Below, piece by piece: positions 23,835 through 33,700 of a DNA stretch of 52,774 bases. The translations under genes were made by a program, and so were the position numbers. The notes below the pieces were generated by a model. The model was not told the origin of the DNA and searched no databases. It was given only the letters and a program-made list of their open reading frames with translations. Source of the DNA: 66-474 sp964489055 (GTDB taxonomy: Bacteria; Pseudomonadota; Gammaproteobacteria; Xanthomonadales; Rhodanobacteraceae); assembly GCA_964489055.1 (NCBI GenBank), contig CAZAXF010000019.1, positions 1 to 52,774 of the forward strand, given 5' to 3'. The first letter of the stretch is position 1; each line of letters begins with the position of its first letter.

Positions 23835-26800
23835 TCAGGTTCCGGGCGGGTCCGTTTCCGAGCCCGCTGCGAGCGGTGCGCGCGCGCGCCGGTCGGTGTC
23901 GCGACCGGACACGGCGGCATCGTTCGATTGCAGCGCGCCTGCGTGCGGCGGGCGCGGGATCGCCGCGCCGTCCGGCCGGGGCGATGCCCGGCGCAGCAGC
24001 GAGCGCACTTCGTGTTCCGCGGCCGGCGGCATCGCCTGCAACAACGCCACCTCGCCCGCGATGCGGGTGGCCACGGGCACGCCATCGAGCCAGACGATCC
24101 GTGCGCCGGCCAGCGCCGGCACCTTCGCTCCGGGCAGCACGATGCCCGCGAGGTTCAGCGGATCGGCGCCGCTGACACACACCAACATGCCATCGGGGTC
24201 GCGCCTGCGCGCACGGCGCAGGCCTTCCACCGCGCCGGGCAGCGCGAACTGCTCCCCGGCGATGCCGTCGACGAAGCGTCCGCCGCGGATTTCACCGCGC
24301 GCTTCCAGGCGCTGGTACACGCGACGCAGCGCGCGCCATGGCGGCAGCCACGCGGCCTCGCGCTCCAGCAGTTTCCAGAACACCACGCCCCAGCGACGCA
24401 GCAACACGCGCGCGACATGTTCGATCGCTTCGTTGTCGGCCCCTCTCCCGCCGGGAGCGGGGTTGGGGTGAGGGTCCGCACTCGCCGTGACCCTTCCGGG
24501 AGCCGCCCCGGCCCTGTCTTCGGCGGGACGAGGACGCACGGCACGAACCAGGCTCCAGCGCCCGGCATCCTCGATTCCGTTCAACAGGTGTCGCGACAGG
24601 CGCCGCCGACGTGCGCGTTTGCGCTTCGATGCCGGGCGCAGCAGCGCACGCAGGCCGGCGAAGCTGTCCGCGCCGACCAGGGCGGCGCCGACCAGTTCGC
24701 CGAGCGCATCTTCCAGTTCCACCTGCAGCAGGCGCGTGCCCTCGGCGATTTCAGCGAAGAACGAGGCGCCGTATTGCTCGAGGTGATCGGCGACCGCCTG
24801 TGCGCGCGAGGACAGTGCTGGTGGGGCAGCGTCGGCGTGCGCGGCCAGCGTCTGCCAGGCCAGCGCGCGCGAACGCGCCAGCAGCACGAGCGGCGAAGCC
24901 CGCACCGGTGACGAATGCGTGCGTGAGGACGGCGAACGCAGTCGCATCCAGGTGATCCGGCCCGCACCGCACAGCGAATCCAGCCAGCCGCTGTCGTAGC
25001 CGGCCACGCGTGCGGAAAGGAGCTGGGGTTCCCACGCGCCCGCCGGCGCCTCGAAGCCTTCCAGTTGCGCCAGCGCCGCCGCCAGCCCGTCGGGACCGCG
25101 AAGACGGGCGTCGGGCGAGGCATGCTGCCAGTCGATGAGGAAACGCATGAAATCGCGTGGCGCCACCGGTTCGATTTCACGCCGCAGTCGCTTCAACGTG
25201 CGGCGGTGGATGCGCGCAAGCAAGCCACGCTCGCACCACTCCTCCTCGCGCGCGTCCGGCGTGAACCGCCCGCGCATCGCGCAACCTTCGCGTTCCAGCG
25301 TGGCCAGCGCGATGGTGATGTCGTTCGCACCGACGCCGAAGACATCGGCCAGTTCACCGGCACGGACCGGTCCCGTGCAACCCAGTCGCGCACGCAGGAT
25401 TTCGACCAGTGCATGCTCGCGGATCCAGCGTTTCGCCGCGAATTCCGGCGGCGCATGGATGGGCGGTTGCAGCGAACGCTCCGGGTGAATTGCGTGCCAC
25501 ATCGGCAACGTTTCGGCCGCGACCCACAAAGCCCTCTCCCCCGGGCCCGCCTGGGGGAGAGGGTTGGGTGAGGAGGGTGAAGCTCCGGTGCGTGGCGAGG
25601 GCATATCGTCAGCGTGGGCATCGCCCCCCTCACCCCGGCCCTCTCCCCCAAACGAAGAAGCTGTCTGGGGGAGAGGGAGCTTGTATTGCAGGCGCGTCGC
25701 GCGGCGTACCTCCGCCAGTGCACGCAGCCACTCGCGCCACGCCGTGCTGCGCGCGATGTCCGCATCGTTGACCGCGCCCAACGCCAGCAGGGCTTCGTGC
25801 ATTTCGTCGGCATCGCGCGGCGTCGGCCAGGCTTCCTCGCGCACCGCGGCGATCGCATCCGGATCGAGCCTGCCGAGGTCCCCGGCACTGTCCGCATCGG
25901 TGAAGCCGCGCGGGCTGACCGCCTGCGTGCGACGGTTCTGCACCTCGCCTTCGTCGTCGAGGAAGGCGTAGGGCCGCGCGCCCAGGACTTCGGCAGCGAG
26001 CTGCGAGGGCGCGGTCAGATCGCGCGCAACGATTTTCACTTCGCCGTTCTCCAGCCGCTTCAGCAACGCGGTGAGTCCTTCGAGGTCCATCGCGTCACGA
26101 AGACAGTCGCGAAGGGTCTGCGCAACCAGCGGGTGATCGGGAATCTCGCGGTCGCCGGTGATGTTCTCGAGGCACGCCGCCTGGTCCGGAAACACCGTCG
26201 CCAGCAGGTCATCGGACTTCATCCGCTGGATTTGCGGCGGCACCTTCGAGCCGCCGGCGAAGCGCGGCAGCGCCAGCGAGCAGGCGGCATTCCAGCGAAA
26301 ACGCAGCGCGAACATCGGCGCATCCAGCAGTGCCTGGGTCAGCACGTCGGCGACCGTGTTCGAATGCAGGTAGCGCGCGACATCGGCCAGCGGAAAACTG
26401 TGGCTGGTCGAAAGCGACAGCACGATCGCGTCCTCGGTTGCCGCCGCCTGCAACTCGAAATTGAAGCTGCGGCAAAAGCGCTTGCGCAAGCTGAGCCCCC
26501 AGGCGCGGTTCAGCCGACTGCCAAACGGCGAGTGGATCACCAGCTGCATGCCGCCGGCTTCGTCGAAGAAGCGCTCCATCGCCAGCGTCGATTGCGTCGG
26601 CAACAGCCCGAGTTCCGTGTGTGCGAATGCGAGGTAATCGACCAGTTGGCGCGCGGCGTTGTCGTCGAGGCCGACTTCGTCCATGAGCCACGACAGCGCG
26701 GTTGCTGCTCCCTCTCCCCCAACATCGTTGGGGGAGAGGGCCGGGGTGAGGGGGGCAGTCGTTTCGTCGGGCTGGAAATTGTCGCGGGCATGCGGCGTCT

Positions 26801-28880
26801 TCCCCCTCACCCAACCCTCTCCCCCGAGCGGAGAAGCTGGTCGGGGGAGAGGGCTTGAATCGAGGCGCCTGGCGATTTCCTCGCGCAGGCGTGCGACGGA
26901 GACGGACAGTTCATCGCTGCGGCCCGGCGCTTCGCCCAGCCAGAACGGAATCGAGGGCGGCGCACCTTGGGCATCTTCCACCCGCACGCGTCCGCGTTCC
27001 ACCTTCAGGATTCGGTAGGACTGGTTGCCGAGCTGGAAGATGTCGCCGGCCAGTGATTCGACCGCGAAGTCCTCGTTGACGCTGCCCACGCGCAGGTCCT
27101 GTGGCTCCAGCACCACGTCGTAGTCGGCGGTGTCGGGGATCGCACCGCCCGAAGTCAGCGCGGTGAGGCGCGCTCCGCGCCGTGCGCGCAGCCTGCGGTT
27201 CACCGCGTCGCGATGCAGGTACGCCGCGCGGGTTCCGCGCCGGGTGCTGTAGCCTTCGGCCAGCATGCGCACCACGTCCGTGAACGTTCCGCGCGACAGT
27301 TCACGATAGGGATGCGCGCCGCGAAACATGTCGAACAGTTCATCTTCGCCGCGCTCGCCGCAGGCCACTTCCGCGACGATCTGCTGCGCCAGCACGTCCA
27401 GCGGTGCGATCGGCATGCGCAGGGTGTCGAGCTCGCCACGGCGCACGGCGTCCAGCAGCGCCGCGCATTCGACCAGGTCGTCGCGCGAGGTCGGGAACAG
27501 CCGTGCCCTGGAAACGCCGTCGACCGCGTGGCCGGCGCGCCCGGCACGTTGCAGGAAGGCGGCGATCGAGCGTGGCGAGGAAAGCTGGCAGACCAGGTCC
27601 ACTTCGCCGATGTCGATGCCGAGTTCCAGCGAGGCGGTCGCGACCAGCGCACGCAACTGTCCGGACTTCAGGCGCTGCTCGGCATCAAGGCGCTTCTCCT
27701 TCGACAGGCTGCCGTGATGCGCGCCCACCGCTTTCTTGCCCAGCCGCTCGGCGAGGTGGCGCGTGGCGCGCTCGACGCCGCGGCGGGTGTTGCTGAAGAC
27801 AAGCGTGGTGCGGTGCTGCCGGATCAGTTCGGCGAGGCGGTCGTACACCAGGCCCCAGGCATCGTTGCTCATCACCGGTTGCAGCGGCACGGCCGTCAGC
27901 TCGATCGCCAGGTCGCGCGCGCGCTGGTGGCCGGCGTCGATGACGACACACTCCCTCTTCCCCGACGGATTTGTCGTCGGGGGAGAGGGTTGGGGTGAGG
28001 GGGAAGCGGCTTCATCGATGTACGAACTGTTCGGTGAACATCCGCCCCGCCCCCTCACCCGACCCTCTCCCCCAAACGATGCAGCCGTTTGGAGGAGAGG
28101 GCTTGAAGCGACGCGATCCTGGCAACCCGGGTTGCCGGTGCAACCGGCGGTTCCCGAACCCTCATCCGCCTCGCAGCTTGCGTCCACAAGCTGCGAGCCA
28201 CCTTCCCCCGGCGGGGGAAGGGAACAATGTGCGCCGACCAGAAAGTCGGCGACCTTTTCGATGGGCTTCTGCGTCGCCGACAATCCGATCCGCGTGCAGC
28301 GTCGCCCGCACAGTGCGTCCAGTCGCTCCAGCGTCAGCGCGAGGTGGCTGCCGCGCTTGCTCTGCACCAGCGCGTGGATTTCATCCACGATCACCGTGCG
28401 CGTGGTTTGCAGCATCCGTCGGCCCGATTCAGAACCAAGCAGGATGTACAGCGATTCGGGCGTCGTCACCATGATGTGCGGCGGGCACTTGCGCATCGCG
28501 CGGCGCTCGGCCTCTGGCGTGTCGCCGGTGCGCACCGCGGTGCGGATGTCGACCTCGGGCAGGTCGCGCCTGGCGAGCTCCGCGCGGATGCCCTCCAGCG
28601 GCACCTCGAGGTTGATGCGCACGTCGTTCGACAACGCCTTCAGCGGCGACACGTACACCACGTGGGTGGTGTCGTCGAGCTGGCCGTCCAGCCCCGCGCG
28701 CACCAGTTCGTCGATCGCGGCGAGGAACGCCGCCAGCGTCTTGCCCGAGCCGGTCGGCGCCGCGATCAGGACGTGCTCGCCGCGCTGGATCGCGGGCCAC
28801 GCCTCGCGCTGGGCCGGCGTGGGCTGCGCGAAGGCCGACTGGAACCAGGCGGCGACGGCGGGGTGGAAGATGGGCGTCAT
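23835..28880 (-). CDS. lhr: Large helicase Lhr, with four repeat-derived in-frame insertions
   Basis: A 1681-residue superfamily 2 DNA helicase of the long Lhr type, a 3'-5' translocase linked to DNA repair. Seen: Walker A APTGSGKT (41-48), DEIH (166-169), SAT (201-203), the second RecA domain with FSNTRRGVER and LQRAGRAGH (443-451), then the winged-helix and Lhr-specific C-terminal parts. It is longer than usual because four segments, at about residues 218-311, 674-727, 1064-1118 and 1441-1482, are not family sequence. They are translations of palindromic C-rich intergenic elements (for example PLTPALSPNDVGGEG). All keep the frame and no stop occurs, so the gene may be functional. It follows recD after 146 bp of repeat-filled DNA. 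Confidence 0.9.
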   Translation of the reverse strand: MTPIFHPAVAAWFQSAFAQPTPAQREAWPAIQRGEHVLIAAPTGSGKTLAAFLAAIDELVRAGLDGQLDDTTHVVYVSPLKALSNDVRINLEVPLEGIRAELARRDLPEVDIRTAVRTGDTPEAERRAMRKCPPHIMVTTPESLYILLGSESGRRMLQTTRTVIVDEIHALVQSKRGSHLALTLERLDALCGRRCTRIGLSATQKPIEKVADFLVGAHCSLPPPGEGGSQLVDASCEADEGSGTAGCTGNPGCQDRVASSPLLQTAASFGGEGRVRGRGGCSPNSSYIDEAASPSPQPSPPTTNPSGKRECVVIDAGHQRARDLAIELTAVPLQPVMSNDAWGLVYDRLAELIRQHRTTLVFSNTRRGVERATRHLAERLGKKAVGAHHGSLSKEKRLDAEQRLKSGQLRALVATASLELGIDIGEVDLVCQLSSPRSIAAFLQRAGRAGHAVDGVSRARLFPTSRDDLVECAALLDAVRRGELDTLRMPIAPLDVLAQQIVAEVACGERGEDELFDMFRGAHPYRELSRGTFTDVVRMLAEGYSTRRGTRAAYLHRDAVNRRLRARRGARLTALTSGGAIPDTADYDVVLEPQDLRVGSVNEDFAVESLAGDIFQLGNQSYRILKVERGRVRVEDAQGAPPSIPFWLGEAPGRSDELSVSVARLREEIARRLDSSPLPRPASPLGGEGWVRGKTPHARDNFQPDETTAPLTPALSPNDVGGEGAATALSWLMDEVGLDDNAARQLVDYLAFAHTELGLLPTQSTLAMERFFDEAGGMQLVIHSPFGSRLNRAWGLSLRKRFCRSFNFELQAAATEDAIVLSLSTSHSFPLADVARYLHSNTVADVLTQALLDAPMFALRFRWNAACSLALPRFAGGSKVPPQIQRMKSDDLLATVFPDQAACLENITGDREIPDHPLVAQTLRDCLRDAMDLEGLTALLKRLENGEVKIVARDLTAPSQLAAEVLGARPYAFLDDEGEVQNRRTQAVSPRGFTDADSAGDLGRLDPDAIAAVREEAWPTPRDADEMHEALLALGAVNDADIARSTAWREWLRALAEVRRATRLQYKLPLPQTASSFGGEGRGEGGDAHADDMPSPRTGASPSSPNPLPQAGPGERALWVAAETLPMWHAIHPERSLQPPIHAPPEFAAKRWIREHALVEILRARLGCTGPVRAGELADVFGVGANDITIALATLEREGCAMRGRFTPDAREEEWCERGLLARIHRRTLKRLRREIEPVAPRDFMRFLIDWQHASPDARLRGPDGLAAALAQLEGFEAPAGAWEPQLLSARVAGYDSGWLDSLCGAGRITWMRLRSPSSRTHSSPVRASPLVLLARSRALAWQTLAAHADAAPPALSSRAQAVADHLEQYGASFFAEIAEGTRLLQVELEDALGELVGAALVGADSFAGLRALLRPASKRKRARRRRLSRHLLNGIEDAGRWSLVRAVRPRPAEDRAGAAPGRVTASADPHPNPAPGGRGADNEAIEHVARVLLRRWGVVFWKLLEREAAWLPPWRALRRVYQRLEARGEIRGGRFVDGIAGEQFALPGAVEGLRRARRRDPDGMLVCVSGADPLNLAGIVLPGAKVPALAGARIVWLDGVPVATRIAGEVALLQAMPPAAEHEVRSLLRRASPRPDGAAIPRPPHAGALQSNDAAVSGRDTDRRARAPLAAGSETDPPGT
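24437..24480. repeat. C-rich palindromic element inside lhr (fourth insertion)
   Basis: CCCCTCTCCCGCCGGGAG followed by GGGGTTGGGGTGAGGG, a diverged copy of the element family seen at the other three lhr sites and at 41923-41961. It is read in frame as DPHPNPAPGGRGA. The inserted stretch probably extends to about 24560, where the protein again resembles Lhr. Confidence 0.7.
25527..25690. repeat. Pair of C-rich palindromic elements inside lhr (third insertion)
   Basis: Two facing copies: CCCTCTCCCCCGGGCCCGCC..GGGGGAGAGGG at 25530-25563 and CCCTCTCCCCCAAACG..GGGGGAGAGGG at 25640-25677, each with the family flank TTGGGTGAGG or CCTCACCCC. Read on the minus strand it gives about 55 residues with no stop. 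Confidence 0.85.
26706..26856. repeat. Pair of C-rich palindromic elements inside lhr (second insertion)
   Basis: Two hairpins, CCCTCTCCCCCAAC-ATC-GTTGGGGGAGAGGG near 26709-26740 and CCCTCTCCCCCGAGCGG..GGGGGAGAGGG near 26814-26851, with inverted flanks. Translated in frame as about 54 residues. Confidence 0.85.
27949..28222. repeat. Cluster of C-rich palindromic elements inside lhr (first insertion)
   Basis: At least three hairpins in a row: around 27951-27992 (CTCTTCCCCGACG..CGTCGGGGGAGAG), 28065-28100 (CCCTCTCCCCCAAACG..CGTTTGGAGGAGAGGG) and 28203-28221 (TTCCCCCGGCGGGGGAA). Together they add about 92 residues between helicase motif III and the second RecA domain of Lhr. Confidence 0.85.
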
Positions 28881-28908
28881 GGGTCGGGGATCGTATTAAA
28901 GTTAGCTC

Positions 28909-29020
28909 GTCATTCCGGACGCGGCGAAGCCGCGATCCGGAATCCATGTTGATGTTCGCCCGGACTGCGAGATCAAGATGGATTCCGGGTTCCGCCTGTG
29001 GCGGCCCCGGAATGACAACA
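28909..29020. repeat. CGTCATTCCGG/CCGGAATGAC intergenic element
   Basis: An element bounded by the inverted ends CGTCATTCCGGACGCGG and GGCCCCGGAATGAC, with internal GATCCGGAATCCATG and GATTCCGGGTTCCGC. A second full copy is at 49702-49808 and a half copy ends near 37893. It fills the recD-lhr gap and ends only about 7 bp from the recD stop codon. Confidence 0.85.
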
Positions 29021-29026
29021 AAAACA

Positions 29027-30760
29027 TCAGGTGGGGGCCGGTAAAGAATCCGGTACGGCGCGCGCCGCCTCGCGCAGGCGGTCGGCGAGGCCGCCCATGC
29101 GCAGGGTGCGGCGGGCGATGCCGGCACGCAGGGTGTCGGCGCTGGAATGGATCACGATACCCGAACGCGCCCGCGTTACCCCCGTGTAGAGGAGCTCGCG
29201 CGTCAGCACCGCCGAGTCCGGTCCGGTCACCAGCGCCACGCGCTCGAATTCGGAGCCCTGCGCCTTGTGCACGGTCAGCGCGAACGCGCCCTCGTGCGGC
29301 GGCAGCGCGGCGGGCGCGAACGCGCGCGGACCGTCGGCGCCTTCGAACCAGACTTTCGGCGTGCCGTCGGCGTCGGGCCAGGTAACGCCGGTGTCGCCGT
29401 TGAACAGCCTCAGTTCCGGCCGGTTGGCGGTGACCATCACCAGCCGGCCGCGCCACCAGCGCTCGTCGGCGCGCACGCCGGCGCGACGCTGCAGGCGCCG
29501 GACGATCGCGCGATCCAGCGCGATGCAGCCCGCCGGGCCGTGGCGCAGGGCGGTGAGCACGCGGAAGATGCGCGAGGCATTCAGCGCGCTGGCGGGATCG
29601 GTGGCATCGAGTACCGCCGTGTACGCGTCGGCCGCCGCGTCGAACAGTGCGTCCGAAGGCGTGTTCGTCTCGATCTCTGCCAGGGCCCGTGCGGTTTCGG
29701 CATCGCCGGCGGTGATCGCGCCGGCCAGTTCCGCGAGCCGCGAACCGCTGCCGAAGCGATGGCTGGCGGTGAGCGCCACGTGGCAGTCCGCGAGCGGCGC
29801 CGCCTGCGCCGCCTCGACCAGCGCGCCGAGCACGTTGCCGGCCTCGATGGCGGCGAGTTGCGCAGGATCGCCCAGCAGCACCAGCCGCGCGTCCGGCGCG
29901 ACCGCGTCCACCAGCTTCGCCATCAGCGGCAGGTCCATCATCGAGATCTCGTCGACCACCACCACGTCGTGCGGCAGCGGCGTCGAATGGTCGTGACGCG
30001 GCGTCGCCGACCACGGGGACAGTCCGATCAGGCGGTGCACGGTGTGTGCGTCCGACGGAATCAGCGCGGCGATTTCTGTCGGTAGCGCCATGGCCGCACT
30101 GCCCGCTTGCACCGCTTCCTTGAGCCGCGCCGCGGCCTTGCCGGTGGGCGCAGCCAGGGCGATACGCAGGTCTTCGCCGCGCGCGTGTGCCTGGCGGGCC
30201 AGCGCAGCGAGGATGTGCACGGCGACATGAGTCTTGCCAGTGCCCGGGCCGCCGGTGACCAGGGTGAAGCGACGCCCCAGCGCGGTGTCGATGGCGCGTT
30301 GCTGTTCGGGATCAACCGAAGCCCGGGACCGGGGACCGGGGGCCGGGGGCCGGGTTCCGGAAGCGACCGCGCGCTGGATCAGCGCCTGCGCGAGGGTGTG
30401 CTCATATTCGAAGTAGCGACGCAGGTAGATGCGGCCTTGCACATCCAGCACCAGCGGGCGCGGTTCGTCGCTGCGCGCGTCTACACACACCGCCGGTGAT
30501 TGCCGCAAGGCCGTGCTCCACGCTTTGGGCTCCGGCAACGCGGGCGCGCCGCCGTTGCCGTCCAGCGATTCCAGCCACGCTTGCGCGCGGGTGAGTTCCA
30601 GCGCGCTGTGGCCGTCGGCGATGGCGCGTGCGGTGAGCGCGGCCGCCAACGGAACGTCGCCGGCCTCCTCGGCGTACGTGCGTGCCAGCCATTCGCCCAG
30701 CGCGACGTCGACGCGGCGGAGGTGGCCCGTCTTCCTCAGCCCGGAAAGCGTGGCGCTCAT
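29027..30760 (-). CDS. recD: RecBCD exonuclease V subunit alpha
   Basis: A 577-residue 5'-3' superfamily 1B helicase, the fast motor of RecBCD in double-strand break repair and degradation of foreign linear DNA. Seen: an N-terminal helical domain, Walker A TGGPGTGKT, VVVDEISMMD, GDPAQLAAIEAG and the late FALTVHKAQGSEF motif. Its ATG overlaps the recB stop (ATGA). Odd feature: between the N-terminal domain and the first helicase motif (30324-30358) the coding sequence contains five degenerate 7-bp repeat units, translated as GTRPPAPGPRSRAS, so unit gain or loss would shift the frame. Confidence 0.93.
   Translation of the reverse strand: MSATLSGLRKTGHLRRVDVALGEWLARTYAEEAGDVPLAAALTARAIADGHSALELTRAQAWLESLDGNGGAPALPEPKAWSTALRQSPAVCVDARSDEPRPLVLDVQGRIYLRRYFEYEHTLAQALIQRAVASGTRPPAPGPRSRASVDPEQQRAIDTALGRRFTLVTGGPGTGKTHVAVHILAALARQAHARGEDLRIALAAPTGKAAARLKEAVQAGSAAMALPTEIAALIPSDAHTVHRLIGLSPWSATPRHDHSTPLPHDVVVVDEISMMDLPLMAKLVDAVAPDARLVLLGDPAQLAAIEAGNVLGALVEAAQAAPLADCHVALTASHRFGSGSRLAELAGAITAGDAETARALAEIETNTPSDALFDAAADAYTAVLDATDPASALNASRIFRVLTALRHGPAGCIALDRAIVRRLQRRAGVRADERWWRGRLVMVTANRPELRLFNGDTGVTWPDADGTPKVWFEGADGPRAFAPAALPPHEGAFALTVHKAQGSEFERVALVTGPDSAVLTRELLYTGVTRARSGIVIHSSADTLRAGIARRTLRMGGLADRLREAARAVPDSLPAPT
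30324..30358. repeat. Degenerate heptanucleotide array within recD
   Basis: Five 7-bp units (CGGGACC, GGGGACC, GGGGGCC twice, GGGTTCC) of the same family as the arrays before xthA, pyrE and dtd, located in the linker between the RecD N-terminal and helicase domains. Confidence 0.85.
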
Positions 30761-33700
30761 GCCGCCACCTCCACCGGCGCGGCGAACAGCGCATCCATTG
30801 CCTCGATCAGTTCGCGTGGCGGCCGATCGGCATGCACGCCCTTGCTCTCGGCCATGCCGCGCACGAACAGGTAGTACACCTCGCCGACGTGGCGGTCGTA
30901 GTCGTAGTCCGGCAGCCGTTGCCCGAGCCAGCGGTGCAGCGCCAGCGTGTAGATCAGCCACTGCAGGTCGTAGTCGTGCGCAGCGATTTCCGCGCGCATC
31001 GCATCCGCGTCGTAGGGCGCGCAGCGGTTGGTCTTCCAGTCAATGATGTGGAAGCGGCCCGCGTGCCGGAAGGTGAGGTCGATCTTGCCGGTCAGGAGAC
31101 CATGCAGGGTTTCCGCGCTGACGCCGCTGCGCTGGCGCTGGTAACCGTGGCGGTGCAGCAGCGCGAACAGCGCGGCGCTGCGCGCCGGCGCCAGCGTCAG
31201 GTGGAATTCGATCTCGGCCCGGCATTCGGCATCGGCGACGTCGCACAGTCGCACTCCGCAGGGCAGGGTGGCATTCAAGGTGGCGCGCACGAAACCGCCC
31301 ACCACCGCCACCGCGCACCTGCTTGCCGCATCGCCCTGCGCGAGGCCCTGCTGGCGGAGCGCGGATGCGATCAAGGCCTGTTCGCTCGCCGGCGTTTCCG
31401 CGGCATCGCGCCACGCGTCGAATGAGGTCTGCTCGAAGACCGCGTGCACGGCGGTACCGAAGCGCGCGCCGCCGAGTCCGGTGTCGTTCGCCGCGTCTTC
31501 AACGTGCGGCTCCGCCGCTTCGGCATCGCCGGCGCCCGGCAGCGGATCGGCCACGGCGGCGTTGGTACTGCCGCGCACCAGCCGCGAGAAGGACCAGGTC
31601 TGCCAGTCCCGCTCGAGGCCGCTGCGCGTGAACGTGCGCGCGTGCAGCATCTGCGGCTTGTCCCTTGCGGTCGTGCGCAACGCACCGACTGCTGTCAGTG
31701 GCAGATCGACCCGCGCCACCGCACCACCGGCGCGTTCGCACAGTTGCCGCACAGCGGTTTCGCAACCGGCGAGGCCCTCGTCCAGCCAATCCACCGCTTC
31801 GCGCCCGGCCACGTGCAGCAGATGGAACGGCGCGCTGTGGCAGGTCGCGCTGGTCGGGCCGTAGGGCAGCACGCACAGGGCGGCGGCGCGGGTGATCGCC
31901 ACGTAGAACTTGCGCACGTCCTCGGCGCGGATCTCGTCGAGGGCGCGCCGGGCGATGGCTTCGTCGGCGCAGGGTCCGATGGCGACATGCGCCCGGTGGT
32001 CGGCGTGGTGGTACCAGTGCAGCCGCGGCCGCCTGTCGCGATTGTTGGGGCCGGGATCGTGGCCGAGCACCGCATAGGGAACCAGCACCACCGGCCACTC
32101 GAGGCCCTTGGCTGCGTGCACGGTCGCGATGGTGACCGCATCGGCATCGTTGTCGAGACGCAGACGCGCGGCGTCGGCATCGTCGTGCGCCTCGACCCGT
32201 GCGCGGCCGAAACGCGTGGCAAGATCGTCCAGCCCGAAGCTGCGGGCGTGCAGGTCCTGCAGCAGTTCGGCGAGCTGCAGGTAATTGGCGACCCGGCGCT
32301 CACCGTCGGGCAGTGCCAGCAGGCGCGGTGTCGCCGTCTGCAGCAACCCGTGCAGCCATGCGAGTGGTCCGTGGCGTGACGCGGCCGCTGCCCAGCCGGA
32401 CACGGTTTCCAGTAGCCGTGCGCCCTGCGCATCTTCTTCGCGCGAGCCGGCGAGCGTGGCGGCATCGCTGCCGACCAGCAGGCTGGCGTGCGCGGCGCGC
32501 GCGCGGCGCAGGTCGTCGGGGTTCGCCAGGGCTTCGAGCACCAGCGAGAGATCCGCGGCCTCGGCGCTGGCGTACACGCTGGCACGCAGGTTGCTGGCGG
32601 CGGCCACCCCGGCGCGGCCGAGCGCCGCCTGCATCGCGGCAGCCTGCGCATTGCTGTCCACCAGCACGGCGATATGTTTCGCCCGCAGCGCCTCGAGCCT
32701 GCCTTGCGCATCGCGCAGCTGCGAACGGCCGTCGAGCATGTCGCGGATCCAGTTGACACAGGCGCGCTGGATGGCAGGCTCCGCGTACGCTTTCGATGGG
32801 ATTTCCTTGTTGGCCGCGTGGCCAACCTGGTCGGGATCCAGCCACCACACCTGCAGCGCCTCCAAGGGCTTGCCGTCGCGCAGCAATGCGCGCTGCGGTT
32901 GCGCCGCGCGGATGTCGGGATGGGCGATGCCGGCCTCGATGAAGGCATCCCCGCGCGAGAACAGCGCGTTGATGGCACCACACAGACCTTCGCCGGCGCG
33001 CCAGCTGTCGCGCAGTTCCAGCGGCTCACCCTGTGCGTGGCCGCGCGCCTCCAGCCACGCGAACACGTCGCCACCGCGGAAGCCGTAGATGGCCTGCTTC
33101 GGATCCCCCACCAGCACCAGCGCGGACTTGCCGAACAGCGTGCGCACAACCTGCCACTGGCGGGCATCGGTGTCCTGGAACTCGTCGATCAGCGCGGCCT
33201 TGAACCGCGCGCGGATACGTTGTGTCGCCTCCATGCCGCGCACCGGGTCGGCCAGCGCGCCGGCGAGGCGGTCCACGGCTTCGTCATGACCCATCAGGTT
33301 GCGCTCGGCGAGCCGGCGTGGGCGTTCGGCTTCAAGGTATTTGCGTGCATGGTGCAGCAGATGCGCAGCGGGTAGCGCCGCCTCGGCCTCGCGCGCGCGC
33401 CGCATCGCATCCAGCGTCGCATGGAGCTCCCGCACCGTCGCAAAGAGTTCGCCGTCGGGATGCCGTATGAAGGAAGCCGGCTTCATGCAGGCCTCCGGCT
33501 CGAAGCGTGCCGCCGCGCCGAGCGCGACCGCGTCGGATTCCGCATCGCGTTCGCGGGCGGCCCAGGTGCGCAGCATGCGGAGTGCTTCGCAACGGGGGCG
33601 CCGTGCCCCATGGTGCGAGAAACACGCACCGAGTTCATCATCGGCTGCTGCGAGCGAGGCATCGGTCCACGCGGCGATGGTTTGCCGAACGCGCGCGAGA

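Noticed and set aside
23835..28880. lhr as a pseudogene because of repeat insertions
   Set aside because: No stop or frameshift occurs across any of the four insertions and all helicase motifs are intact, so it is kept as a coding gene.
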